Assembly (NCBI GenBank): GCA_021821225.1
Contig: JAKACR010000103.1
Coordinates: 1 to 9,006 of the forward strand
Origin: Bacillota bacterium
GTDB taxonomy: Bacteria > Bacillota > Bacilli > Alicyclobacillales > SLC66
DNA: 9,006 bases
Direction of reading: 5' to 3'
The notes under the pieces were generated by a model that was given only the letters and a program-made list of their open reading frames with translations, was not told the origin of the DNA and searched no databases. Of this stretch, positions 1 through 6,252 are shown in pieces. Both the position numbers and the translations under genes were made by a program. Position 1 is the stretch's first letter. Each line of letters begins with the position of its first letter.

Positions 1-2
1 AT

Positions 3-869
3 ATCGGCGTCTCGATCTCGACGGTTCTCACGGGTGTCATCGCCGCACGCTATGGCCTGTTGCAGGCCCCCTTTGTGTACGGGGCGGCTGTCCTGCTGGT
101 TGGTCTTGGCGCCAGTGTGCTGGTCATCCGCGAGACGCGCGGGCACGTGTTGCAGGAAGCCAAAACGAACGCATCGGCGCAGAGCCTGTCGAGAGACATG
201 CTGGGCGAGAAGAGCGCGCATGAGCGTGTGGGCATAGGGAAGATCTTTTGGACCACGACGGTCGGGAATCCGACTTTGTCGTCGATCAGTCAGGCGGGTC
301 TGGTGAACAAACTGGCTGACACACTGGTGTGGGCGATGCTGCCGCTTTACCTGGCGAATTTACAAGTATCGATCGTCGATATCGGACTTGTCGGAGGCAT
401 GTACACGATGGTGTGGGGATTTGCCCAGTTTGGCACCGGCATACTGTCAGACAAGATTGGGCGAAAGCCTCCCATCGTGACGGGCATGGGGCTGCTTGGC
501 GCGGGTATCCTTGCATTTGGGCTCGGGCATGCGTTTGTCTGGTGGATGGTCACGGCAGGCGTCATGGGGCTGGGGATGGCGCTGCTCTATCCGAACCTCA
601 ATGCCGCCGTGGCTGACGTGGCGCCGCCGAAAATACGGGGCGGCGTGCTCGGCGTGTATCGCCTGTGGCGCGACGGGGGATATGCGATCGGCGGCCTGCT
701 GCTTGGCGTCACGAGTCGCTCGATAGGCATGCTGCACAGTCTGTATCTGATCGGCGTTATTGTGCTGATTTCGATGGTCGTCCTTCTGTTTCGCATGCAG
801 GAGACCCATCCGCGGCTACGAAAGACGGTGGCCATAGAAGATGGGGAGGGAGCGGTTCCGAGTGCGTGA
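3..869 (+). CDS. MFS transporter, C-terminal part (5' end outside the window)
   Basis: The frame is open from the left edge to a TGA at 867-869, so only the last 288 residues are seen and the true start lies upstream. About seven hydrophobic segments can be read, which fits TM6-TM12 of a 12-helix major facilitator. The first ends in VLVIRET, followed by a charged cytoplasmic loop of about 45 residues. The loop after the next helix pair carries GILSDKIGRKPP (near 438-475), which matches the repeated MFS motif A (G-x-x-x-D-x-x-G-R-K) between TM8 and TM9. YRLWRDGGYAIGG in the penultimate helix is also typical of bacterial drug- or metabolite-efflux MFS proteins. The substrate cannot be told. An ArsR-type regulator follows 91 bases downstream on the same strand and may control it. 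The family assignment is firm; the function beyond proton-coupled transport is not. Confidence 0.88.
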   Translation: MGVSISTVLTGVIAARYGLLQAPFVYGAAVLLVGLGASVLVIRETRGHVLQEAKTNASAQSLSRDMLGEKSAHERVGIGKIFWTTTVGNPTLSSISQAGLVNKLADTLVWAMLPLYLANLQVSIVDIGLVGGMYTMVWGFAQFGTGILSDKIGRKPPIVTGMGLLGAGILAFGLGHAFVWWMVTAGVMGLGMALLYPNLNAAVADVAPPKIRGGVLGVYRLWRDGGYAIGGLLLGVTSRSIGMLHSLYLIGVIVLISMVVLLFRMQETHPRLRKTVAIEDGEGAVPSA

Positions 870-899
870 TTGACTTGATTTGCTGCCGAGTGGCACAAT
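870..899 (+). promoter_or_regulatory. Possible weak promoter for the small ArsR gene
   Basis: TTGACT (870-875) and CACAAT (894-899) are separated by 18 bases, giving five of six and four of six matches to sigma-A consensus. They lie about 60 bases before the ArsR start. A short inverted repeat TGCC-GAGT-GGCA lies between the two boxes and could be an operator. The gene may equally be read through from the MFS gene upstream, since no terminator hairpin with a T-run is visible after 869. Confidence 0.3.
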
Positions 900-960
900 C
901 AATGCATCGGAATCCGCAACGGTCAGGAATGCGCGATCGGTAGCATACGGAGGAATGATC

Positions 961-1323
961 ATGGCAACGACGAACCCGACACGCGGCGATGCGGTCCCAA
1001 CCGACATCGATTGGGCGTATAAGGCGCTGGCTGATCCCATACGCCGATCGCTGCTGGAGACGCTCGGAAAGAAGCAGTATTTCTGTCGCGTGGATGGTGA
1101 GAAGGTGAACGGGGTCTGTGTTCAGGATCTCAGCAGTTTGTTGCAGTTGCCCCAATCAACCGTCTCCAGGCACTTGGCAGTTTTGCGTCAGGCAGGCCTC
1201 GTGGGGCACCAGCAAAAGGGGATCTGGCATTATTATTTCTGTAATATCGACAGGATTCGGGCGGCGCAACAGTGGCTTGACTCTCTCGTGACGGAGGAGG
1301 AATCGGGCGCGGACATTCGGTAG
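961..1323 (+). CDS. ArsR/SmtB-family winged-helix regulator
   Basis: A 120-residue protein, typical in length for single-domain ArsR/SmtB repressors. The ATG at 961 is chosen because GGAGG (949-953) lies 7 bases before it; the in-frame ATG at 955 would sit 1 base from that site. The opening helix reads YKALADPIRRSLLETL (20-35). The recognition helix is QSTVSRHLAVLRQAGLV (65-81), followed by a wing with KGIWHYYF. Three cysteines are present: C42, C53 and C94. C53 lies in NGVCVQDL, at the position of the ELCVCDL metal box of classical ArsR proteins, but the second cysteine of that box is replaced by Q. The ligand may therefore be a thiol/redox signal, or a metal bound by a different cysteine set. 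The gene follows the MFS transporter and converges on the methyltransferase. Repression of the upstream transporter is a reasonable guess. Confidence 0.88.
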   Translation: MATTNPTRGDAVPTDIDWAYKALADPIRRSLLETLGKKQYFCRVDGEKVNGVCVQDLSSLLQLPQSTVSRHLAVLRQAGLVGHQQKGIWHYYFCNIDRIRAAQQWLDSLVTEEESGADIR

Positions 1324-1339
1324 TCGGGGGTTCCTCTTT

Positions 1340-2062
1340 CTACGCGTGACCGAAGCCCATCCGTGACATCCATTCGGACTGGCGATTGTAACGAACCGCC
1401 AGATATCCTGCTGCGGCCCCAGGCTCTTTTTCGCTGCGCTGGCGCTCCAGGGTCCAAGCGTCGTCGATGGTGCGGAACTCGTCGGGACCAACATAGAGGC
1501 CTTCCCGGACAGCCGTAGGGGGTGTTGCGAGGAGAGCGCAGATCTCCTCCAGAGTAAAAAAATGCGCGTGGCTGTAAATCGACGTCGGATCGCGCTCTAC
1601 CCGTTCCCGATAGTGGCGGGCCCACGGACCGGCGCCGTGAATGAGGCCCAACACCAGTCTCCCGTTCGGTTTCAGAACACGAAACGCCTCGTTCAGGACA
1701 ACGGCCGGATCCGCAACAAATTCCAGGGTGACTTGCAGGAGCACAGCATCCAAAGTTGACGAGCGCAGCGGAAGGTCGGCCAAGTCTGCTTGCAAGTAGG
1801 TTATCAACCCGTCGTCGGACGATTTGTCGCGGGCTTTGGTCAGCATGACGGGCGATTCATCGATTCCGATGACTGCGCACCCGGCATGCGCCAGGGCAAT
1901 CGCATACGCACCCGTTCCACACCCGAAATCTCCTATGGCTTCGCCTGATTTCGGCGCGAGCAACTCCCATATCAAGGCGCGCTCCACCTCGTCCACGAAC
2001 TGTCCCAAGGGAGTATGGCAAAATGCGTCATAACGGGATGCAACCCTATCAAAGCGCGTCAT
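1340..2062 (-). CDS. Class I SAM-dependent methyltransferase (Methyltransf_11 type)
   Basis: A 240-residue protein. The start codon is ATG at 2060-2062 on the minus strand, with AGGTGG (2070-2075) 7 bases upstream. The Rossmann fold is clear. Motif I is IGDFGCGTGAYA (43-54), binding SAM. It is followed by VIGIDESPVML with the acidic ribose-binding residue. Next come LPLRSSTLDAVLLQ and the RVLKPNGRLVLGL strand that closes the core, both typical of the UbiE/COQ5-like small-molecule group. The cysteine set of arsenite methyltransferases (ArsM) is absent, so arsenic methylation is unlikely. It lies 75 bases downstream of the minus-strand MFS gene without a visible terminator between them, so the two are probably co-transcribed. 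A detoxification pair, methylate then export, is plausible but unproven. The substrate is unknown. Confidence 0.85.
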   Translation of the reverse strand: MTRFDRVASRYDAFCHTPLGQFVDEVERALIWELLAPKSGEAIGDFGCGTGAYAIALAHAGCAVIGIDESPVMLTKARDKSSDDGLITYLQADLADLPLRSSTLDAVLLQVTLEFVADPAVVLNEAFRVLKPNGRLVLGLIHGAGPWARHYRERVERDPTSIYSHAHFFTLEEICALLATPPTAVREGLYVGPDEFRTIDDAWTLERQRSEKEPGAAAGYLAVRYNRQSEWMSRMGFGHA

Positions 2063-2137
2063 GTGGTATCCACCTTTCAGCAGTCGGGAGAACGGTGAGC
2101 TCTGTGCCTGCGCGCATAGACAGACGGTCGTAATTTA

Positions 2138-3370
2138 CTATGCCGCGAGCCCTTGACCAACTTGACGAAAGCTGTGGGACGAAATTCCGTACACGCCCAC
2201 AACGACGGCAAACATGCTTCCGCTTGCAATCATGATGATGTGGGCAGGGATGACCATGCTCAGTGCACCGAACCCCCAGTTGACAACCGACATCAGTCCG
2301 CCAGCTAAGACGTAATACACGCTGGTGACTCGACCTCGCACTTGCTCTTCCGTCACTTCTTGGATGACTGCGATCACAATGGTCATAAACAAGGTTTGTG
2401 ACGAACCGATCAACACCATGCTGCCAATCGCTGCGGCGGGAGCGTGACTCAGGCCGAGCAAGGAGAGGGAGAGGCCGCTTAAAATCGCGCTGGTCCAAAA
2501 CAGTTGTCCTCGCCGTTTCCGATCCCTTACACCCGCCAAAAACAGCGTGCCGAGGATGGATCCCAAGCCAACCATGCTCATCAAAACCCCGTAAAAACCT
2601 GGGCTGGCAATCAACTCATGTTTGACAAAGACCGGTAACATACCCATATAGGACATCGTCAGCGCACAGTGAAATCCAACAAGTGAAATCAGGGTGAAAA
2701 TCGTCGGTGACCGCCGGATGTAGTGGAGTCCATCTGAGAGAGAATGAAGAAATCTATGTTTTGAAACTACTTTGTTCTCTCGTTGAATCAAGGTTGGGGT
2801 CTGCAACAGGAATAAAAATGCGAGGGCTCCACCGTAGAGCAACCAGCCGAAGATGTAGGCCGCGTTCACGCCGAATGCGGCTACAAGCGGGCTGGCCAGG
2901 GCGGGGCCAATGAATTCCGTTCCGCTTTGCCCGAGCGATTGCAGTGAATACGCGTTGTAGAGGTCCTCTTCCGGCACCAGGCTCGGCAACACTGTACTCA
3001 CGGTGACACTCATTGCACTTGAGGCTGTTCCAAACATCAGAGTTAACACAAACATGCCAATGGCAGATAAAGCGTGGACCAGAGTCAACGCAATCAGTGC
3101 TGTCAAAACGCCAAGAATGACGAGGATGGAAACAAAAACAAGGCGGCGACGGTCTAACCTGTCGGCTAACACCCCCGCGATGGGTGCGCCAATCACATTT
3201 GGCATCAAAGACGCAAACATCATGGCCCCGGACCAAAAAGGGGAGTGTGTCAGACCGTAGACTTGCCAAGTGACTGCCAGGGTAAAGGTCCAGGACCCCG
3301 TGTTGGTCAGGACAACAACCAGCCACAACCATAGATAATTGCGTGAACGAAAGGATTGGAATAGATCCAC
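2138..3370 (-). CDS. MFS transporter (MFS_3 / TIGR00900-like exporter)
   Basis: A 410-residue protein, full length for a 12-helix facilitator. The start is GTG at 3368-3370; no in-frame ATG lies upstream before the stop at 3401-3403, and residues 1-12 match usual family N-termini. The ribosome binding site is weak (GAGATC about 8 bases away). Motif A between TM2 and TM3 is GVLADRLDRRR (66-76), and its half-repeat after TM8 is GVRDRKRRG (280-288). LPSLVPEEDLYNAYSL (128-143) is the signature of the MFS_3 group, which contains EntS-like and macrolide-type exporters. It has its own strong promoter with an overlapping palindrome shared with the ArsR-rhodanese gene, so it probably belongs to that regulon and leads an operon with the methyltransferase. 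By eye its base composition is AT-richer than the genes on either side, hinting at a different origin. The substrate is not known. Confidence 0.88.
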   Translation of the reverse strand: MDLFQSFRSRNYLWLWLVVVLTNTGSWTFTLAVTWQVYGLTHSPFWSGAMMFASLMPNVIGAPIAGVLADRLDRRRLVFVSILVILGVLTALIALTLVHALSAIGMFVLTLMFGTASSAMSVTVSTVLPSLVPEEDLYNAYSLQSLGQSGTEFIGPALASPLVAAFGVNAAYIFGWLLYGGALAFLFLLQTPTLIQRENKVVSKHRFLHSLSDGLHYIRRSPTIFTLISLVGFHCALTMSYMGMLPVFVKHELIASPGFYGVLMSMVGLGSILGTLFLAGVRDRKRRGQLFWTSAILSGLSLSLLGLSHAPAAAIGSMVLIGSSQTLFMTIVIAVIQEVTEEQVRGRVTSVYYVLAGGLMSVVNWGFGALSMVIPAHIIMIASGSMFAVVVGVYGISSHSFRQVGQGLAA

Positions 3371-3414
3371 AACTTTAGATCTCGTTCTGACACACCTCGT
3401 TTACTTTCTGTTGT

Positions 3415-3430
3415 TCTATTGATCAATAGA
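3415..3430. promoter_or_regulatory. Perfect 16-bp palindrome, probable ArsR-rhodanese operator at the MFS promoter
   Basis: TCTATTGATCAATAGA is its own reverse complement. It starts 14 bases downstream of the -10 box of the minus-strand MFS promoter, about +9 to +24 from the predicted start of transcription, where a bound repressor would block polymerase. Fourteen of its sixteen bases recur in the palindrome in front of the ArsR-rhodanese gene (3985-4000). ArsR/SmtB dimers bind AT-rich inverted repeats of this size. That the two sites share a repressor is inferred from the match. Confidence 0.7.
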
Positions 3431-3444
3431 TTAGTAACGTAAAA

Positions 3445-3473
3445 AATATACTACCTAGCGAGTGCTCTGTCAA
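3445..3473 (-). promoter_or_regulatory. Strong sigma-A promoter of the MFS-methyltransferase operon
   Basis: On the minus strand a perfect TTGACA (3468-3473) is followed after exactly 17 bases by TATATT (3445-3450). Transcription should start near 3438 and leave a leader of about 68 bases before the GTG at 3370. Such a strong core promoter with a palindrome just downstream is the usual design of a gene kept off by a repressor. Confidence 0.75.
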
Positions 3474-3556
3474 GAAGAAGATCGTCTATTTGAAACAAGC
3501 AGTACTGTTTAATGAAGTAATTTGAGGTTTGCCAGAATAAAAAGCCACCTGGTATC

Positions 3557-3579
3557 GTGGTAGTTGTCCAGACAACCAC
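3557..3579. repeat. Imperfect inverted repeat upstream of the broken wHTH gene
   Basis: GTTGT (3563-3567) pairs with ACAAC (3572-3576) around the loop CCAG. GTG (3557-3559) and CAC (3577-3579) extend the stem past a three-base bulge. It ends 7 bases before the AGGAGG site of the decayed small gene. It could be an old operator or a leader hairpin. No T-run follows, so it is not an intrinsic terminator. It may be chance. Confidence 0.3.
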
Positions 3580-3596
3580 AAACTCAGGAGGCTGAA

Positions 3597-3824
3597 GTGC
3601 TGGCGTATCTCTTGGAAAATGGCGGTCAAATTGACGTGGTAGGCATCGATGAGCAACTGTCCATCAGTGAAAAGAGTGCATGACACATCGTCAGGTCGTT
3701 GTTCCAGAGAGGAGCCCTGGACTTGGGGCAAGTTCATAGAACAACATCACAAGTTTCGGAAGCGCCTGTACAAGACAACGCGAATTCAGGGAAGACCGAA
3801 GCCACTGACACAAAAGATGAATGA
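3597..3824 (+). pseudogene. Small winged-helix DNA-binding protein broken by an in-frame TGA
   Basis: A perfect AGGAGG (3586-3591) stands 5 bases before GTG 3597. The frame reads LAYLLENGGQIDVVGIDEQL then SISEKSA, meets TGA at 3681-3683, and continues HIVRSLFQRGALDLGQV followed by a polar tail to TGA at 3822-3824. That is 75 codons with the single interruption. The stop falls inside what looks like the recognition helix (LSISEKSA-x-HIVRSLFQRGALDL), where Arg is the natural residue, so a CGA to TGA transition explains it. The rest is protein-like, with amphipathic helices and an acidic, low-complexity C-terminus, and it resembles a winged helix of the MarR or replication-initiator kind. I do not recognise a named family. 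Alternatives are a truncated 28-residue peptide or readthrough. It lies between the two divergent operons and may be a lost local regulator. Confidence 0.5.
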
Positions 3825-3835
3825 ACCTGAGGCCA

Positions 3836-3949
3836 ATGATGATCCGTTTCGGTGAAACGGAAACCGAACAGCTGCCCACGCCCATTCCGACGGAAGAGGT
3901 GCGGGTATTTCTTTGTCCATGTGGGAATCCAGTGATTGCGATGATTTGA
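3836..3949 (+). CDS. Possible 37-residue peptide with a CPCG motif
   Basis: ATG 3836 (or ATG 3839) follows TGAGG (3828-3832) by 3 or 6 bases and opens a frame of 37 residues. It begins MMIRFGETETEQLPTPIPTE and ends FLCPCGNPVIAMI before TGA at 3947-3949. A CPC pair after a short beta-like stretch could bind a metal or persulfide, or be the remnant of a zinc-ribbon edge. The frame starts 12 bases after the broken wHTH gene ends, as if in the same small operon. Its stop overlaps the -35 box of the next promoter. It is very short and unrecognised, so it may be a remnant or chance. Confidence 0.27.
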   Translation: MMIRFGETETEQLPTPIPTEEVRVFLCPCGNPVIAMI

Positions 3950-3974
3950 CATTTCATCACGAAGGGAATAAAGT
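3946..3974 (+). promoter_or_regulatory. Sigma-A promoter of the sulfur operon
   Basis: A perfect TTGACA (3946-3951) is followed after 17 bases by TAAAGT (3969-3974), a four-of-six match to TATAAT. Predicted transcription start is near 3981, directly in front of the palindrome at 3983-4002. The layout matches that of the divergent MFS promoter. Confidence 0.62.
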
Positions 3975-3982
3975 ATGACATG

Positions 3983-4002
3983 ATTCTATTGATCTACAGA
4001 AT
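3983..4002. promoter_or_regulatory. 20-bp inverted repeat, probable autoregulatory operator
   Basis: ATTCTATTGATCTACAGAAT is an imperfect palindrome with perfect ATTCT/AGAAT outer arms and a GATC centre. It lies just after the predicted transcription start and 14 bases before the ATG of the ArsR-rhodanese gene. Its core at 3985-4000 matches the perfect palindrome at 3415-3430 in 14 of 16 positions. ArsR regulators usually repress their own operon from such a site. Confidence 0.7.
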
Positions 4003-4016
4003 AGAGGATGAGTAGA

Positions 4017-4712
4017 ATGGGAAATTCGGATCGCGCTTTCAAAGACGCTATCTATGAACAATTGGCTCGTGTAGGACGCGCCGTGGACCATCCTCGACGG
4101 TTGGAGCTCTTGGACCTGTTGTGTCAAGGGCCCATGACCGTGGAGCAATTGGTGCAAAAGAGCGCGATGCCGATGGGAAGCGCTTCGCAGCATTTGCAGC
4201 AACTGCGGGAGGCGAGACTGGTGCAAGCGCAGCGTCGTGGCTCCTACATGGTGTATCGGTTGGCCGATGATCATGTCTGCACCTTCTTCGTGGCGCTGCG
4301 CGAGTTGGCGGAACGCCGCTATGCGGAAATGAAAGCCATTTCGGATGAATTCTTTCAGGATCTTCATGCGCTGGAGGAAGTGGATGCGGTCACGTTACAA
4401 CAAAAATTGAATACGGGATCGGTGGTTCTCCTGGACGTTCGTCCCACCGAAGAGTACACGACCGGCCATTGGCCTGGGGCTTGGTCTGTACCGCTCGACA
4501 CTCTTGCGAATCGATTGGCGGACTTGCCGCGTAACCGCACGATCGTCGCCTATTGTCGTGGTCCCTACTGCGTATTGGCGCCACAGGCCGTGAAACGTCT
4601 GCGTGAAGCGGGATTCGACGCGGTGCGGCTGGCAGAAGGCCCAGGAGACTGGCTGACAAGAGGGGAACCCATGGTAACAGGAATCGAGCTTGGGGAGGAG
4701 ACGTTACCGTGA
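4017..4712 (+). CDS. ArsR-family regulator fused to a rhodanese domain
   Basis: A 231-residue fusion. ATG 4017 is preferred because AGAGG (4003-4007) lies 9 bases before it; the in-frame ATG at 4008 directly abuts that site. Residues 10-90 form an ArsR winged helix, with AVDHPRRLELLDLLCQGPM opening it, recognition helix MGSASQHLQQLREARLV (53-69) and wing RRGSYMVYRLAD. A helical linker (about 88-125) leads to a rhodanese domain (about 126-225). That domain carries LLDVRPTEEYTTGHWPGAWSV and the active-site loop YCRGPYCVLA, with catalytic C180 and a second C185. The DNA-binding half has C36 in the second helix and C88 in the late helix. This pair recalls the two redox cysteines of the persulfide sensors SqrR and BigR, although C88 lies earlier than in those proteins. 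It leads the operon, and the next start codon overlaps its stop. Likely role: repressor responding to sulfane sulfur, autoregulated through 3983-4002. Confidence 0.9.
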   Translation: MGNSDRAFKDAIYEQLARVGRAVDHPRRLELLDLLCQGPMTVEQLVQKSAMPMGSASQHLQQLREARLVQAQRRGSYMVYRLADDHVCTFFVALRELAERRYAEMKAISDEFFQDLHALEEVDAVTLQQKLNTGSVVLLDVRPTEEYTTGHWPGAWSVPLDTLANRLADLPRNRTIVAYCRGPYCVLAPQAVKRLREAGFDAVRLAEGPGDWLTRGEPMVTGIELGEETLP

Positions 4713-5869
4713 GGCGGATCCCCGATATCCCGGTGTACCTGGACTACAACGCCACCACGCCGGTTGCGGCCGAGGTGGTGGCCGCTATGGCGCCGTTTTG
4801 GATGGAACAGTATCACAATCCCTCCTCCCCCTATCCCGAAGCGGCGCGCGTCCGCGCTGCGGTGGAGGACGCGCGCGCTGCGGTGGCCGCTCTGCTGGGC
4901 GCCGAAAGCGACACCATCGTATTCACCAGTGGGGGTACGGAGAGCGATCATTGGGCGCTGGAAGCGGGTGTCGCGTTCTGGAGGGGAACGCGCCGCAAGG
5001 TGATTGCGTCGGCGGTTGAGCATCCAGCGGTGACGGAAACGCTGCGATGGCTGGAATCGCAAGGGGCAGAGGTTGTGCAAGTGCCAACGGATGAACACGG
5101 CGTCATCCGTTTGGATATTCTTGACCAGTGTCTCGATCCATCCACAGCCATGGTCAGCGTCATGCTGGCCAATAATGAAGTCGGCACTCGACAACCGATT
5201 GAGGAGGTGGCACGCCGAGCCCATGCGGTCGGGGCGTTGGTGCATACGGATGCGGCGCAAGCAGTCGGGAAGATTGCGGTGGATGTTCGGGCGTTGGACG
5301 TAGATCTATTGACGGTGGTCGGTCATAAGTTCTATGCACCCAAGGGAATCGGCGCACTGTACATCCGACGTGGTCTGGATCTGCCCGCGGGGTTGCCGGG
5401 TGGAGGCCAGGAAGGGGGGCGACGCAGCGGAACGGAGAATGTTCCGGCCATCGTTGGATTGGGAAAGGCGGCGCGTCTGGCCGCCACATGGTTAGCCTGT
5501 GGGGGGCCGCAGACGCAAGCGGCTCTGCGGGATGAGTTGCAGGCGCGGTTGACCCAAGCCATTCCAAAATCGCGTATCTTGGGAGAGGGTGCGCCTCGTC
5601 TGGGCAACACCTTGGCGCTGGTTCTGCCTGGTCTCATCGGCATGCGGGTGCTTCAGGCATGTACGACCCTGCGCGCAGCCACCGGTTCAGCCTGTCACAG
5701 CAACGAGAGCGGGGGATCCAAGACCCTGCAGTCCATGGGGATACCGCCAGAATGGGCTCAGGGGTTCATCCGTCTGAGTCTCGGTCGTGAGACGACCGCC
5801 GCCATGATGGATCGGGCCGCCATGTCTTTGATCAGCACTATTCAAACGATGTATTCCGAAGGAGAGTAG
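4709..5869 (+). CDS. Cysteine desulfurase (NifS/IscS family, class V aminotransferase fold)
   Basis: A 386-residue PLP enzyme, close to IscS in length. It moves sulfur from L-cysteine to its own cysteine as a persulfide, releasing alanine. The GTG start at 4709 overlaps the previous TGA (GTGA), with GGGGAGGAG (4692-4700) 8 bases before it, so translation is probably coupled. Seen in order: YLDYNATTPV (10-19); the PLP phosphate loop TSGGTES (73-79); the VEHPAV histidine stretch; ANNEVGT; HTDAAQAVGK with the PLP-ring aspartate; Schiff-base K207 in VGHKFYAPKG; GGGQEGGRRSGTEN; and persulfide-forming C329 in ATGSACHSN. All catalytic residues are present. No IscU, IscA or IscR-type partner lies nearby. 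DsrE and SQR genes follow instead, so this copy probably feeds a sulfur relay and not Fe-S assembly. A selenocysteine lyase role cannot be excluded. Confidence 0.93.
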   Translation: MRRIPDIPVYLDYNATTPVAAEVVAAMAPFWMEQYHNPSSPYPEAARVRAAVEDARAAVAALLGAESDTIVFTSGGTESDHWALEAGVAFWRGTRRKVIASAVEHPAVTETLRWLESQGAEVVQVPTDEHGVIRLDILDQCLDPSTAMVSVMLANNEVGTRQPIEEVARRAHAVGALVHTDAAQAVGKIAVDVRALDVDLLTVVGHKFYAPKGIGALYIRRGLDLPAGLPGGGQEGGRRSGTENVPAIVGLGKAARLAATWLACGGPQTQAALRDELQARLTQAIPKSRILGEGAPRLGNTLALVLPGLIGMRVLQACTTLRAATGSACHSNESGGSKTLQSMGIPPEWAQGFIRLSLGRETTAAMMDRAAMSLISTIQTMYSEGE

Positions 5870-5873
5870 TCCT

Positions 5874-6224
5874 ATGAACATCCTCTTTGTGGTCAATGAT
5901 CCACCCTATGGAACGGAACGAGCGTACAATGCGCTTCGTCATGCCACGACAGTGGGAAAACGACCGGAGGCAGTGATCCGTCTGTTTTTGATGGCGGACG
6001 CCGTGCAATGTGCCAGACAAGGTCAAAAGACCCCGAACGGGTATTACAATCTGGAACGCATGGTGACAGTTGCCGAGCGACAAGGCACCGTGATGGGCGC
6101 TTGTGGAACCTGTATGGACGCGCGAGCGATGAGCGACGATTCTCTCATTGCCGGTGTGCACCGGAGCACCATGGAGGAGTTGACGGACTGGACATTGTGG
6201 GCGGACCAGGTGATCGTGTACTGA
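5874..6224 (+). CDS. DsrE-family sulfur carrier protein
   Basis: A 116-residue cytoplasmic protein of the DsrE/YchN fold, usual in length. The start lies 4 bases after the desulfurase stop, with GAAGGAG (5858-5864) 9 bases before the ATG. The N-terminal strand MNILFVVNDPPYGTERAYNA and the stretch QKTPNGYYNLERMV are characteristic of this subgroup, which is often found beside sulfide oxidases. GACGTCMDARAMSDD holds C77 and C80; a cysteine here is the persulfide-carrying residue in DsrE and TusD-like proteins. C46 (in VQCARQGQ) is a third thiol near the same strand edge. The C-terminal EELTDWTLWADQVIVY is also typical. No DsrF, DsrH or TusA partner is visible, so it probably acts as a homo-oligomer, taking sulfur from the desulfurase or the SQR-like enzyme and passing it on. 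Confidence 0.9.
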   Translation: MNILFVVNDPPYGTERAYNALRHATTVGKRPEAVIRLFLMADAVQCARQGQKTPNGYYNLERMVTVAERQGTVMGACGTCMDARAMSDDSLIAGVHRSTMEELTDWTLWADQVIVY

Positions 6225-6252
6225 CGGATACGAAAGGGAGATGAACGAACGG

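Noticed and set aside
447..809. Minus-strand open frames opposite the first MFS gene
   Set aside because: They are shadows of a well-supported membrane protein frame and show no ribosome binding site or motif.
1324..1339. Bidirectional terminator between the convergent ArsR and methyltransferase genes
   Set aside because: The 16-base gap has a pyrimidine run (TTCCTCTTTC) but no hairpin arms that I can pair.
2754..3332. Minus-strand open frame of 192 codons inside the second MFS gene
   Set aside because: It is the same strand in another frame. The MFS frame has family motifs and hydrophobic helices; this one does not.
3681..3683. The in-frame TGA as a selenocysteine codon
   Set aside because: No convincing bacterial SECIS hairpin is seen just after it. 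The position lies in a DNA-contacting helix, where Arg is natural and one C-to-T change makes the stop.
4565..5260. Minus-strand open frame of 231 codons opposite the desulfurase
   Set aside because: It mirrors the codon pattern of the cysteine desulfurase, whose motifs are all present. Its translation is Arg/His-rich without recognisable domains.
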